A stretch of DNA of 64,000 nt from Zygnema circumcarinatum (Eukaryota; Streptophyta; Zygnematophyceae; Zygnematales; Zygnemataceae), in the NCBI GenBank assembly GCA_037447605.1, contig CM074816.1, positions 573,197-637,196 of the forward strand, given 5' to 3'. How positions within the stretch are numbered: position 1 is the stretch's first letter; every line of letters starts with the position of its first letter. The position numbers and the translations under genes were made by a program. Positions 17,103 through 30,243 of this stretch are shown piece after piece. The notes under the pieces were generated by a model. It saw only the letters and a program-made list of their open reading frames with translations, was not told where the DNA came from and searched no databases.

Positions 17103-17192
17103 AGAACTGTGAACTATGAACTTTACTGCGAACTGTGGACACTGTGAACTTTGAACTGTGAACTGTGAACTGCGAACCGTGAACTTTGAGCT
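17103..17192. repeat. Minisatellite, 7-bp period (GAACTGT-like)
   Basis: About a dozen degenerate copies of a heptamer resembling GAACTGT. It is not the plant telomere heptamer. Lies in the SUVH-kinase spacer. Confidence 0.85.
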
Positions 17193-17718
17193 GAAGTGTC
17201 GAAATGTGCATGTTCCATGCAGAAACGCTAAACAGTTCAATAGAAAGGAACCCAGCGTTGTCCATCACAGCGGTCTTGACATTCACGTAGAACTGTTTGC
17301 AGCACCTGAAGCCGTAAACGTCAGGCGCCGTAAACGACAAATCTCTCATAGTCTCATAGAACAGTCGTGGCTGAACCGCGCCACGTGGCATGACGGGAAT
17401 GGTTCTTTTGACGACGTTTCATGGCGATCTGCAGATCCGATCCGATCGCATCCCCAGATCCTTTCGTCGCCCGTCACGTACGGTCGTCTTTTTTGGGTCA
17501 GAAAATGTGCACTTTTTACTAAAAACGACAAAACAACAGCCCAGTGAAATTCCACTTGCCTGCCCGACAATCCCTCAAAACAGGGAGAAGACGCCACGTT
17601 GGCAGGTTGCTTGTACGAATTACAGCTTGCAGTCCTCCGCGGGCGGCAGGACTGCTGTGCGCGGATCTTCCCTGAGAGCAGCCCTGTGGGTCGTCCGTAC
17701 ATGTCGTTGTCCGTTATG

Positions 17719-17790
17719 GGATCGATATTAGAACGCAGTGTCGTGTAGTGGAATTTCCAATAGAAAATGCTAAAAGTCAGGCCGTTTTAT
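17719..17790. repeat. Dispersed repeat, copy without insertion
   Basis: Shares AACGCAGTGTCGTGTA (17732-17747) and CTAAAAGTCAGGCCGTTT (17770-17787) with 35815-36020. There the same two blocks (AACGTAGTGTCGTGTA and the identical right block) are about 160 bp apart because a TIR element sits between them. Here they are about 22 bp apart. Confidence 0.75.
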
Positions 17791-18945
17791 AAAACACTTT
17801 TCGAAGCGCCCGACTGTACGATTGTACGGCATCCTCTGAACGTCCAGCGCCAATTCGCCGACCGTACGATTGATATGTTCCGTTCAATTTCAACGGTCGT
17901 ACGGCAGTTCTAAAAGTTTTTAAAAACTCTGAAACTTTTAGTTGTTAGAACGTTCTAATTCTGAAATCTAAAGCTCTAAAAGTCCCTGGTACGGACTCTT
18001 TGCCATCCCTAGTGGGCGCGTCGTGTTGATCCGCGGCAAAGTGATGGATCCGGACACGTGGGTGGATCCCTTGCGAGGCCGGCCGCGGGCGCGCGCCGCG
18101 GGCCCGGTCCAGGCGCCTGTCAGAGCCGATCGTCGCCCGATTTTCAGGCCCAGAAACGTCACCTGACCGTACGGCGTGCTGTCGCCTGGCGGGCGCCCAG
18201 CTCTCGCGCAGATGGAAAAAACATTCTTAGGGACCCACGGCTGCCCGAAAATACTCTTTCAATCCAAAATTGCGTGAAAGAGGCCGTGGATGTAGATACG
18301 AATGTAATTAAATGTATGAAATGTTGATTGAGAAAAATGTCGGCGGAGATTCGCCCTTGAGGCTGCCGAAAGTACCGAAGGGAAACGACAAGGAGCGCAG
18401 TCAAAGGGCCGCACTGGATCTCCTCGAGTTAACCTTCCCGTCCCAGGACGGCTCGCACGTGTGAGACCAGCAAGAGACGCTTCAGCCACGTTTAACTGAT
18501 CAACTTTTTACGGCTGGGTCCACCACTTTCTCTTGCACAGAAGCTGGACCTGATACCCAGCACGTGCCGGTTGATCTGCTCAACGTGCAAGGTGGAACCC
18601 GATTCTACCACGTGCTGCGCCTGTGCAGGGACCGTCAGGAGCTCCCTTCCAAGGGCTACCTCTCTGCCTCTCCCTCTGCATGACCGACCGACCATCCATG
18701 GCGCCCGCTGCCCTCCTGCAGCCGAAGCAGTAGCGCCAACTTCCTCGCATTCCAACACTTCAGTAGCCGTATATGAAGTTTCTTGGCTATGTTTTGGCTG
18801 TTTTTGGTTTAAAAATTAGCATCTCAAGGGTTTCGCGGAATAGTAGTTGAGGCAAGCAGGTTTTAGGGTTTGCAGGAGCATGAGAGTGGCTCCTGTTTGA
18901 GAGCTTCCTTGCGAGAACGTTTCGCTTGCGTCAGCCCAATACAGG

Positions 18946-21900
18946 ATGACGCCCACGGAGGAAGGGGCCAGAGTGGTAGTCGCTGTGAACAATGGCGCCG
19001 CTTGCAAGGACGCTGTTCGATGGGCGTTAGCTAACAAAATAAAGAGTCCTGAAGATGCCCTTATTTTCCTGCATGTCGTTACCAGGATTCCCAGCCCAAG
19101 TAAGAATCTTATCGTCTTAGTTTAAGCATGACGCTCCCTGCACGTCGCTGAGGTGGTTGGTAGAGGCTGCCTCAGAATAGGAGGAATTTCGGAGCATCTC
19201 TCTCCGCTTTTGCGATCGTCAATGTGAATAGCATACAAGAGGGCTCCTTTCGGGCAACTTTTCGTTTCCAAAATTACAGTGCAGTGCATGGTAGAGGGGC
19301 GAGGGGCTGTCACATCATGAAACGCAAGACCCTTTTGAAGATTATTGACGTTTGCACTGTTTGAGCTCGTGTATCCTGTTCGATTAAGGGTTGGTTTGGA
19401 TCCTCGCCGGATTGAATATGGATCAGTTCCCTCGCTCTCAAATAGCTGTGTTGTTCGACTCTGAGTGGTCGTCGTCCTGGATAGGGCAGTCGTTTCCTGG
19501 CCCTAGGATCATGCTACATAAGCGAGTACTTGGAGTTGTATTGTTTGCCTGCATCATCTTATGATCACGGTTGCTCTCACTATTGCAGTGGGGATGGAAA
19601 TGTACCAAAGCGAAGTGAACAACACAATGTTTGTTCACTATGTGCGGAGAATCGTGCAGCCCATGATGCTTCAATTAAAGAAGTTGGTAGATCCTAAGGT
19701 ATGTCATAACCATTCCTTTAGTTTTCCATCTGAATTGTAAATTGTTTGAAAAGAAATTGACTCGTTTATTCGAGGAAAACCAGACTTATCAGTTACTATC
19801 TTCGAGGTGACCATTTTTTTTTTTCCTGTATTGTTCAGAAGTTATGCAGAAGAAATGCAATAGTTTGAGCACTTTCTGGAACTTTCAGGGTGTTCCGTTT
19901 GATTATCGTTTGTTTCCTAGGTTTACGTCCGTTTGTAAGCATTCCCTGTTTTCGCAGGATTTACAGGATCTTGTATATGCACGTAATGCAGGCAATCTGC
20001 TGCTCATTCTCATCCGTGTTATAAGCTTTTGCCTCCTGCATTGGCCCTTCCCCTGCGTCAATGTGCAGATCAAGCTTGAACTTAAGGTTGGGAGGAACAA
20101 TTCGAAAGAGAAGGGCATTCTGGAGGAATCGAGGAAATTGAGGGCAACTATACTTGTTCTGGGCTCAAACGCACGCAGCATGTTTGGCATGTACGTCTCT
20201 CCTCTTGTGAAAGCCTTGTTTATCTTGTTCTGTTTGGCATGCAAGCTGTATAGGACTTAAAGGAAGTGAAGGAGCAGAATTAAAATCTCATGGTTCTGTC
20301 TTTTATGTTTTTCTACAGGGGCTCGTCCAGGAGGGCCACTGTCACTACAGGCACCGGTGCATACTGTGTGCGAGTCAAACCAGCTCGGATTTCAGTGTTT
20401 GTCATCCAGAAAGACAAGGTTATCTTGTCAAAGGAGTCTGACGGAACGTCTCCACTTTCCTCTACTGCCAGCAGTCCATCCAGTTCTGGTCGGTTAGGTA
20501 TTATCAACCAAGGAGCACGAGACATGAGCATAGACAGTTCTGGACAGCTCAGCCCAAAAGCGAGCGATACCGACAAACAGTTGTCACGTACAAGCAGTCA
20601 CAGTTCGGTTGGATCAGGTGCTTCCTCTTAACCTTCTGCAGTATGCAATTCGAGTGGTGTTTATCTTTTGGACGCCTCTGTTAAGTACAGTTATCATGAA
20701 TGCTGAGGACTTTTGGATATCCCATAATTTTCATGTCGCAGTGTCCTGGCTGGAATTCCGTCCCTTTTATATGATTCCATTCTGCAATTTTCTGGAATTC
20801 TGTCATCAAACAAACAAACAAGTAAATCCAGTCTATTGAATGTTCCTCAACACAGCTAAACCTTTTGCAGGTTGTCCAGCGTCGGATTTTAGAGGCGAAG
20901 AATGGAAAAGTGGGAAAAGGCAATGCAGTGGAGATTTCAAGTTCTGGCTACACCAATTCTTAGAACTTATATTGTTATAAAACTGAATGTTATACTGTTA
21001 ACACTGACTCCGATTAATAGTAATGCCCTCCATCATCTGCAGAAGTGTTTGTCGCTGCAATTTCAGACATATCATACATTCGGCTACTCTGATGAATTTG
21101 CAGGTGAAATTACAGAGGAAGATTCAACAGATGGAAGACGAGCGAGGCTGACGCAGAGCGGTACTCTTCCTGGCTCAGAGTCTTTTCCAGAAGAAAGCAC
21201 AATTTCTAGGGGACCTCCGTCGACATTTCCCGTTGCGGGTGCAGTTTCCTCAGGAGTGGACGTCACAATGTCTCCCATAACACCACCCATTGGAGCAGGA
21301 GCCCGAGCTCTCTCTGCCAGCAACAGACTATTGGGGTTGCGTGCTGGGAAGTATGGCACATGGAGCGGTTCTAAAGCACTTGCGGATACATCAGATGCAA
21401 GCTTGCCTACTGCGGGCGTCTCTGGAATTCCACCTTTGGCACCTGAGAGAAGTGTGGGAAGTGGTGGGTTACCTTCGGATGACTCAGGATCAGGGCACAT
21501 GTATGCTCTTCGCCCGGAGACTTCCATGGATGGTGGGGAGGTGAACAGAACCTCTTCGGCAAGTTCATTATCATCAGAAAACTTGTCAGGCGACATTAGA
21601 ATGAAAACACAAGAGGACTACGTTGCGGATTTAGATGCATGGTCACAATCACAAAGAGAGGCACTAGAGAAGCAGCAACAGGCGTACATGAAGGATCTGG
21701 AGGGGCGGCTCATGAAAGCTAGGGCTGCGCTTGTGTCATTTCCAATGGCCACCTCAAATAGCTCGACAGAGGCAATGATAACATCGGCAGGTGAAAAATT
21801 AACTACTGCAGCCAGCAAAGTCGTGGAAGGAGTACGTATAGAGGGCATGGATATATCAAATGCTGACCTACATCATAGCAGCACCAACATCGAGGTGAGT

Positions 21901-24900
21901 GCTCTGTGGAAATAGTGACGGTGGGTTTGCATGTCGTGGAACTTCTAGGAGGGGTAAGTCATTTATGCAGCGTAGACATTGAAGAATGACCGAAGACTGA
22001 AAATGGCAGGAACATTTCTCTTCTATCCTTAAGAGTCGGATTGGGAAGCCTTCATCACTGTAGGTATTCACCAAAGCTATTGGCATGAAGACTTTTCCCT
22101 TCTCTGGGTCTGTAACAGGGTATTATCGTTAGTGTATGAAAGTGAGCATCATGGGGGAACCCGTCACAGTAGGCTCAACCAAGTGAAGGGGCGAACCTCT
22201 GTTATGGATGGAGGTTAATTTACTTAGAAGATTGAGTGAACGATCCTGTTCTTGTAGCTTGTGGCCACTATAAAGTGTGGGCTCGTACTATAGGCTCTCG
22301 GCAGAGCGGCTACTCATTATGCACGGGATTTGTGATCAAGGACGTTTTTTTGATGATGAAGACATCACAAAGAGAATTTAGGTGCTGTTCGTTAGAGCAT
22401 TTTACTCCTTTCTAGTTCCGTGGCCTAAAGTCAGAATGCGAATGGGGAGTTCTATCTTGTCAACTGAATCCTTACCATGTTGCTCGCTCTTAGTTCTTCC
22501 CTTGGTGATACGGCGAGTGCATCCATGTCCGTCGTACTTCAATGTTGCTCAGAACAGCATTCACAGATGCTTTCCGTGTTCTTAGTTAAGCTTCTTCGTG
22601 CTTGACTGTCCTGACATCAGATTCTTGCATCTTATTACAGAGTGACTTGCTCAAGGAATTGGCACTGATGCGGAGAAAAGCGGCAGACGCAGAACAGGCA
22701 CGAATAGCGGCAGAAAAACGCGCAGAGCAACTCATGACCGCAGCGGACCTATCTTTGCGTGAGGTGGAGGAACAGTCTAAGAAGCGGGAACTGGAAAATG
22801 CAGTGTTGATTGAAAGGGCCACTTTAGAAGCAACTCGGGCTATGGCCTCTGCTGAAGAAGCCCGCAGAATAGCAGTTTTGGAGGCCCAGAAAACTGAGCA
22901 AGCTCTCACTCAAGCTGCTATTACACGGTCAGCTTTGGAGCATGAAGTACGGAAACGTGCAGAAGCGGAACAAAAGGCTGAAAAGGAGATGGAGGCTAGA
23001 CGGCAACTGAAGCATTACAGGCAGTACAGCTGGGAGGAACTCACGGTAAGTGCCTTTCAGTGTTTTACTTGGGTGGGAGTGGGAGAGAGAGAGAGTGTGA
23101 GATGAGGAGAACAAGGGGGGATGTTCCTTTATTATTATCCTTTATTTTCCTGTTTCAGCAATGTTCCTTTATTATTATTGTTGCCATTCTTTGGTGCCTA
23201 CCGCCTTACACTTCCCACTGGTCATGTCTTATTCCTTTGGTTCTTAAGAATCAGTAGCTGAACCGGTGTGGATAATATAAGTTGGAACAAAGTCTCTCCC
23301 CTTGTTCTATATCGGAAACAGTGTGGATCATGTAATGGTCGAGTATTTGTTGTGCCCTTTATCCTCCGACAGCTTATAGTGGCTGCTCTGCTTACCCATC
23401 AGACGTTGTTTTTATGCAGGCTGCAACTGATAGTTTTAGCCATGATAGGAAGCTTGGGGAAGGGGGCTTTGGCACCGTGTACGCGGGCACACTACATCAT
23501 ACCCCAGTTGCAGTGAAGGTTTTGAAAAACACAGATGCACTGCAAGCGGCAAGCGAGTTTCAACAAGAGGTGGGTGGCTGACCACTAGCACCACTTTGCA
23601 ATGCTAAAAGTAATGATCTTAGCTTGCCAATGGAGGCACCTACCTTGTGATGTTGGAGTCGAACTGCTGATTGATTTGATCTCTATATGAGAATCATAGT
23701 ATTCTGTTGCTCTATTCAACCAAGGAACTAGTGAGTTGCCGCTTCCGTTGTGTCTTTTTTTCTTTAGCGCGTATCCTTATTTGCACTGCTATGCCCCTTT
23801 GGACATTTAAACGTGGAATGCTGCCTGCCCCTAGAACAAGAAAGGGGTACGCTACGTTGCATATTACCGATTCCTTGAGTGTGAGGAGCTGTGTGATCCC
23901 CTTCGTTGATTGCAAACCATCATACATGTACTCCCTTTGATAAAGTTGCATAGGCTATGGAGTGACTTCGGACCACTTTGTCAGTCCTTTAGACAGCGGC
24001 AACCCATTTTTTTGACAATTTTGTGCTTATGCTGTCCCATTGCAGGTTGAGGTGCTCGGACAGATTCAACATCCACATATGGTCATGTTGCTTGGATGCT
24101 GTCCTGATAAATACTGCCTTGTTTACGAATTCATGGCTAATGGGAGTCTGGAGGAGCGTCTTCTGTGTGCAAACAACACACCTCCCCTTCCTTGGTACAT
24201 GCGGTTGCGAATTGCCGCGGAAGTTGCTTCAGCTTTGCTCATTCTGCACACAAGGCCTGTTCCTATTGTGCACCGCGATCTTAAGCCGGCGAACATTCTG
24301 CTTGACAAGAATTTTGTAGCAAAGCTGGGGGATGTGGGCTTGGCTCGCTTGATGCCGGAATTAAGCGACAATCAAACCTACATGCGTGAGTCTGTTCCTG
24401 TAGGAACATTTGCGTATGTAGACCCCGAGTTTCAGAGAACAGGGGAGTTTGGACCGAAGTCAGATGTGTATGCTCTGGGCATAGTGCTTTTAGATCTCCT
24501 CACAGGTAGGAAACCAAACGTGTATGAGCACTTAGAGGATGCTGTTGACAATGGGGACATGGAAAAGCTCGCCAGTTTTCTGGACGAGAAAGCGGGGGAT
24601 TGGCCGGTGGAGGTGGCAATGGAAGTTGCTCAGATTGCAGTGAGATGTTCTGAGATGCGTCGGAAGAAGCGGCCTGACCTAGAGCAGGATGTTATGCCGC
24701 CGCTGGAGAAAGTTCGTGATATTGCAGCGAAGGCAGAGGACGAGGAGATGAATGTGAGGCGAGGAAGGCCCTTATTAGGGGATGCTCCCAGCAGTCTGTT
24801 CTGCCCCATAACTCAGGTGAAAAGGCTCAGTCTGATTCCACCTTTGTTGATGTGGGACCATCCTCATCTGTGCGTGCGACGGCGATGGGACACTGCGATT

Positions 24901-25587
24901 CTGCTGCTTCCATTACCGCTGCCCGCTTGACTGGAGTCCAAATAACCAGAAGTGATGAACTGTTGAATAGAAAGTGGAGAGTGGAAGGACAATGAGGGAC
25001 TGTGCATGTGATGCTTGCATTTGGAGTTGGGGAAAAAACAGAAGGACAAAGATTGTATGCCTTTCTATTACTCTCGTAGGTCGTCAGGGTCCAATTCTCT
25101 CTATTCCTCGCCAGCAGTTGAACCATAGCATCTCTCGGAATGCCTCAATATTGGTCGTTAAACAGACGCTTTTCGGCTTTAGTAGTCCTACAGAGCTTCT
25201 TTTCTGGCAGCAGTTTTTCACAGCACCGTTTAACCAGTCCGTGAGAACTCTCGCTTTAGTTTCCGTCTTGGTTTCAGACGCTTCCTCACTAAGCCCGCTG
25301 ACAGTTACACTGACTAAACTTCTATTATGTATTGTCCTCTGCAGGAAATCATGGTCAATCCAGTCCTGGCTGCTGACGGGCACACCTATGAGCTGATAGC
25401 CATTCAACAATGGCTGGAAAACAATGACAGGTCGCCTATGACCAACGTGACGCTGCCAAACAAGGATTTGGTACCAAATCATGCTGTCAAGTCTCTAATC
25501 CGTGAGTGGCAAGAACGGAATTCTCGAGCCCTTCATTCTCCGAGCTTGAGTTTCAGCTTGAGCATGAGCAAAGGTAGGTCCAAGTAA
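18946..25587 (+). CDS. USP-kinase-U-box protein (plant U-box E3 ligase with receptor-like cytoplasmic kinase domain)
   Basis: Nine exons close in phase to 1014 residues: 18946-19099, 19589-19698, 20069-20190, 20319-20617, 21104-21894, 22641-23045, 23420-23569, 24046-24816, 25345-25587. The N-terminus is a universal-stress-protein-like fold (VVVAVNNG, DAVRWAL, LVLGSNA). Residues 180-490 are Ser/Pro-rich and probably disordered. Residues 493-627 are an Ala/Glu/Arg/Lys-rich coiled coil. The kinase domain has the loop GEGGFGTVYAG, VAVK (Lys about 660), HRDLKPANILLD (about 757), DVG in place of DFG (about 773) and VDPEFQRTGEFGPKSDVY. The C-terminal U-box reads SLFCPITQEIMVNPV through DGHTYE to LVPNHAVKSLI. 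The layout matches Arabidopsis PUB32-35/PUB50-54 type proteins, predicted to phosphorylate and ubiquitinate substrates in the cytosol. DVG is usual for that family. The USP part looks short, so a missed small exon between 19698 and 20069 is possible. Confidence 0.93.
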
Positions 25588-27945
25588 GGGTTCGGCAGTA
25601 ATACCTCACGCTTTATTTGGAGGCACGTCTCTCCTCTTTTTCGAGCTCATCATCTAAGCTCTAGAATGCACTACTGACATGTAGGAATTGTACCCATAAA
25701 TAACCATGAACTTATTGAGGTGGCTAGAGTTACGTGTCCTAGAGTTGAGTCTCTTTGAACTATCCAGGAAGGAGTTTGGGGGGGTTGGTGTATTAGTTGC
25801 TTGAAGGCCTCAGAGTGTTCTCACGGCTGTAGTCACACATGGAGGCGTTCTCCCCCTCTCTCTCTCTTTCTCCCCCCCCCACTCCCCCTCTCCCGCTCTC
25901 CCCTTCTCTGCATATCTCCCGACCCCCTCTCTCTCTCTCCACCAGCTCAATCCAATCCGAGCTCTCTCAATCCCTTAAGCTGAAAACCGGTTTGCGAAGA
26001 AGTGGTTAGTTCTCGGTCCATTCTAATAAAGTAAATTAAGTTGCATATCAGACACCCGCCCCGTTTTTTTATTTCATTTGTAGGCTGTCGGTCTTTATTT
26101 CTTGTATATGGTTTTGGCGCCGAGGTCCTAGTTGACCTTGTTGCCCTTAGCAGACAGAAGCAGTATAAGGGTACCTTTGGGCCCCTCGAAGTCCGTTGCA
26201 GTAGTGGGGCCTGAATTAGCAATATTTACAGAAACGAACCTCCGGAAAGTTCTTATGTTAACCGGCATCTCCTGCAACTTTTGAGCCAATGGAAGGTCCC
26301 CTGCATAAGGACTCTCTGCAGGAGTATATGGTCCGCGCAATCCTCGTGTTCAAATTCCTGAGGTGGTGGTGCCCTTTTAATGTTCGAAATATGTACGTCC
26401 GTGGTTCGATGTAGATTTTGTTTTTAAGGCGTGCACTGATATTCCAAAAGTGTGAATCTTTTCCGAAATCTGAAACCCCCAACCTGTTATCATTCAAATT
26501 CGTGTGTGTAGACGATGTGTACTCTACTTGATGGCATACTGTAGATGTGGTGGGGGGGCATTCTTACATGAGATACTGGATTTTGGTCCTCATTGATTGT
26601 GCTTTGTTAAGCAGAAGGCAATCACGGCTTGCCATGTTTTCATATAAACTGAGGGCACCCAGTGATTGGTACAATCTAGTCATAATAAACTAAACGGAGT
26701 CTACTGCGCAGGCATTTCAATCCCTTAGATGACTTTGGACTAACACAAAATGCGAATTGCTTTTTAGATTTTCTTCCTTCGCAATTATCAGGACAATGTT
26801 GTCTGTTGTCTGCTTCTGACCACAGAAAGTAGAATTTTAAGAAACCGTAAAGCCCCGAGGCACGGTTCTTCATTCTCCCTGCTCTTATTTGAAACAGTCA
26901 GAATTAGAAATTTTGAAGAATTAGAAATTTGGATTCGACAATATCTCCTTTATACATGGATTCAGATGGGTTTGAGTTTTTTGACATTGGGTTGTAGTAA
27001 GTTGCAATGTTCTGTGAGTGAAGCAGGAATCTTGTCAGACTTTTGCAAGAGGGCAAACCTAAGGTCAGGAGAAAAATGTCTATGGAATGTCAGATTTTGA
27101 TAATTAGAATTTATAAGTATTGTACGCAGCAATAAGAAAAATCGCATATCTGGTCACCCAAAAACCTTCAATGGAGCTCCTGCCTAAAAGTTCATTCTCC
27201 AGGTGCAAGACTCCACGCTCTTGAGAAACAGTCAGAAATACTGGCACCACACTCTGTTGCTTACAGAAGGACACTGGGAAGTTTATAGCCCATGACGCTC
27301 TGCAACCCTGACTTCACTTCCGCAGGATGCTGACTCCTGCACATCTAAGACAGGTCTACCTTATCGAGCTTGACCTCCATTGAAGCGGAGCATGTTCAAA
27401 CAATCAAGGCCATCAGAAGCAGATGGCTACCAATTTGACCTAATGAGTCAAATCAAGTGAAAGGAAATAGGCCACATCTGCACGAGGTCGCAAGCAGCGG
27501 TCGGATGTGGACTGGCGGACAACAATGCCAGTCACAAAACTCGCACTTCACACAACGTGGATGTGGACTGGCGGACAACAATCCCAATACAAAACTCGCA
27601 CTTCACACAACGATACTGCACCAGGTTTAGGGATAGGGAGGCACTGCATTTTCGGATTGTATTTACAAATCTCACAATGATAGGAATATTCCATGACCAA
27701 TTTGTAAAACCTGATTCAACGAACGCCTTCACAAATCTGCCCTGCAGTCAAAGCCTGCTTACTCGCAGACACCCCTCGTCCTCATTTTCGCTAGACATCC
27801 CAATTTCCCAACCCTTCAACATTTACAACATCCACTAACCAAGGCCATGCCTTTCCAGCAGAATAAAACTACAACTTAAATTGCATATCCTTATCCATAT
27901 GCATAACTATATTCTTTAGCCAGACGGAGTAAGTAAGAGGCTTCT
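25588..27945. other. Intergenic region between kinase and CHMP1 3' ends, no gene seen
   Basis: Convergent spacer of 2.36 kb. Contains a C/T-rich stretch at about 25845-25945 and a 56-bp tandem duplication at 27503-27613. AT-rich otherwise, with no convincing coding frame on either strand. Confidence 0.55.
27503..27613. repeat. 56-bp tandem duplication
   Basis: Two adjacent copies starting at 27503 and 27559 (GGATGTGGACTGGCGGACAA...), differing by a few bases and a 1-bp indel. Recent local duplication downstream of CHMP1. Confidence 0.9.
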
Positions 27946-28557
27946 TCATCCTCGGCTCTTCAACTCCGCCAGGCGCCGCGTCAGGTCGTCTTCTGCACTC
28001 GCCTCGACCTCCTTCGCAGGGAGCGCCTGGTTGGCTGCTGCAGGCAATCCAATGGAGACTTCCAAGCCATGCTCGTCTGCCACTTGCTGCATGAGAGAGT
28101 TGACATCGTCTTCAGGAGTAGAGAGAGCAGTGCTGCCCTGCATGGCATTCTCAACAAACTCCGACTGCACCTCCATGTTAACAAACTGCTTCTCAAAGGT
28201 GTCCATGGTCTCTGAAATTTTCTGCAGGTTGTTGGACGCGAGTGCCGTATCCAGGGCCTTCACTATGCTCGCCATTGACTTGTTGATAATATTCATCTTT
28301 GCCTGTGTGTCAAGACGAGAAACGACTGCGTCCAGCCGAGAAGAAAGTCGCAAATAATTCAACTGCTCAGTCCTCTTTCTAATGGCATTTTGAGCATAGA
28401 TTCGCGCTCCGTCCATGTTTCCCTTCTCGATCGCCTTCTTCACCTTCAGCTTCTCCTCCTTCTCCTCTTTCTCGCATTTCTTCGATTGTCGCACCAGCGT
28501 CTTTGAAGTGAACTTCAGCTGAAAAATTTGGTCCAGGAGCTTCTCCTGGTTCCCCAT
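27946..28557 (-). CDS. CHMP1: CHMP1, ESCRT-III subunit (Did2/SAL1 type)
   Basis: Intronless frame of 203 residues from the ATG at 28557. The frame is open further upstream, to 28653, but the family starts at MGNQEKLL. The order is standard Snf7-family: basic N-terminal helices ([24 protein letters not shown]), [41 protein letters not shown], and a C-terminal MIT-interacting motif [12 protein letters not shown]. Length and sequence match plant CHMP1A/B. It acts in the cytosol and on endosomes in multivesicular-body sorting, recruiting VPS4 and its partners through the C-terminal motif. The lack of introns is common in this family and does not imply a retrocopy, since every motif is intact. A C/T-rich (GA on the coding strand) stretch lies upstream at about 28660-28710. 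Confidence 0.97.
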   Translation of the reverse strand: MGNQEKLLDQIFQLKFTSKTLVRQSKKCEKEEKEEKLKVKKAIEKGNMDGARIYAQNAIRKRTEQLNYLRLSSRLDAVVSRLDTQAKMNIINKSMASIVKALDTALASNNLQKISETMDTFEKQFVNMEVQSEFVENAMQGSTALSTPEDDVNSLMQQVADEHGLEVSIGLPAAANQALPAKEVEASAEDDLTRRLAELKSRG

Positions 28558-30243
28558 CCCTGAATATCCCACCCCCGTCTTGGCAACCTTCAAAAAAACT
28601 TCCAAACCGTTCCAAGCCGCCGCCTCTCCTGAACCCGCGGAACAGTAAAACACTTCTCTCTTCTCTCCCTTTTTCTACTGCTCTCTCCCTCTCCCTCTCT
28701 TTCTTCCTCTCGCCTGCAAATAAGAAATTGATTGTTGACCTTCGCTCGATACTAGGGCAGACCCTGCCTCTCTCAGACCGCGTCGCCTTTAGGTCTCGGC
28801 CAACGTAAATTTTGGAACCTGCCCAAACAAGACATTGACGAATCGGACTGAATATAGCCACGTGCAAAACATTTTTTCACCGCCAAAGGATGCCCGCACG
28901 ACCTCAGCAACGCGGTTTCGGACCTTCAGTGCCCGATTTCATCCCGGAAACAGTAAATTGCTGCGGCTTCTTCCCTCCGTAAATCCAAGTAAAATGTACT
29001 AATTATGACAAGCTTGTTAACGCTTGCGTCAAGAACACTTTTCGCCATGGATGACCCATGCATGGATGGACCCTATGCATGGATGGACCCATGAATGGAT
29101 GGATTCATGAATGGATGGATTCATGAATGGATGGACCCATGAATGGATGGGGGTACATGGATGGACCCATGCATGGATGCGTAAAGGATGTGGCATTGAT
29201 CTCACGATGGCGGGCGATGCCATCAAATGTCCATGGACAAAATCAGCATGGGGAACCACGAGGAACTGGTCGCAAAGGACCTAAGGACAAAAGAAAAGAG
29301 GTAAGGGCGGAATTTTGTAATTCACGAATCCAATCACAGCACTGAACGTCGGGCAGCCTGCAGACGAGGGAGACCCTCACTAGTTGATGCCATCAATGAG
29401 GTGCCCTCAATGGTAACCCACACTTGTGGCGCTGGGATCAGAGCTCCTTCACGGTTTCTAGGATTTTCAGGAAATGAATACCTTTAACCTATGCCTAAAA
29501 ACCTGAAACTTAGTTTTTTTCATTTTATTGAGTGAAAAATTTCAAGCAATTGTCCAGGAATAGCACACTGTTAGTCCACGTTGTCACTTCTTTCCCAGAA
29601 AGTGGCCGGCTCTGCTTAACAGCAACCTCGCAAACCACAAAGCAGCACCACACCTTACAAAGGAGCACGAAAGCGTTTGAAACATGAATTCGTTACGAGC
29701 TAGAGAATGCGCCTTTAGGGAAGGTAAGGAGCTGCTCTCAAGTTCTTTCAAGGGATGCTTTGTTGAACCGCGTGCTTGAAACGTGAAATAATCGAGAGCA
29801 TGTTTCGCTTTTGCATGAAAACATCACGCAATGAAGAAATATTTCATTAGTTTGTTATTCTGACTGAAAACTCATTTTTTCCTGCAGTGGGCCACAGGTG
29901 TAAATATTCTCCACAGGATCACAGAGCCCCTGAAAGCTCCCATGACGGCTTTAGCATCGACCGCTCTAGCGGGTGCATCCCATGCTTACGACACGAAAAC
30001 AAGGTGACACATAATGAACGGGACAGGCACTATAGCCTTTGTTGATTTACCGCGGGACATGGGCCCTGTTCAATACGAATGCCAACCTAACCCTACATTG
30101 CTTGTCGTAATGAATTTCTCGTCCCTTTGAGACATCCTTAAGTCCTACCTGCTTACTTCTATTCAATCATCTCCCATACCCTTACCCCACGAACTGCTTC
30201 CCTTAAAGCCTCTACAGCAAGGGGCCTCATAATGGCAGCCACA
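28558..30243. other. Spacer upstream of CHMP1 and downstream of EXO84, no gene seen
   Basis: Contains the 16-bp minisatellite at 29047-29180. Otherwise unique, non-coding sequence that should hold the CHMP1 promoter and the EXO84 3' UTR. Confidence 0.55.
29047..29180. repeat. Minisatellite, about 16-bp period (CATGAATGGATGGATT-like)
   Basis: About eight degenerate units built from ATGGATGG with CCC, TTC or TGCA variants. It is internally self-complementary around CATG, so it could fold. There are no unique spacers between units, so it is not CRISPR-like. Confidence 0.9.

Larger units (their letters stand above)
16391..18945. other. Intergenic region upstream of the kinase gene, no gene seen
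   Basis: Holds the 7-bp repeat at 17103-17192 and the dispersed repeat at 17719-17790. It also carries several CCGTACG motifs (17476, 17862, 17898, 18167) and G-boxes (GCCACGTGGC at 17380, GGACACGTGG near 18051, further CACGTG cores near 18560 and 18608). The last 450 bp should contain the kinase promoter and 5' UTR. Short frames here have no protein-like character. Confidence 0.55.

Noticed and set aside
24328-24336. Kinase inactive because DFG reads DVG
   Set aside because: The invariant Lys, HRD and metal-binding Asp are present, and DVG is usual in U-box kinases of this family.
28031-28357. 108-codon frame antisense to CHMP1
   Set aside because: CHMP1 is conserved over its full length on the minus strand; the antisense frame has no recognisable features.
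27946-28557. CHMP1 as a processed retrocopy (no introns)
   Set aside because: The frame is full-length with every motif intact, no poly(A) tail or target-site repeats were seen, and intronless CHMP genes are common in plants.
29047-29180. CRISPR-like array
   Set aside because: Contiguous degenerate 16-bp units without unique spacers in a eukaryotic genome: a minisatellite.
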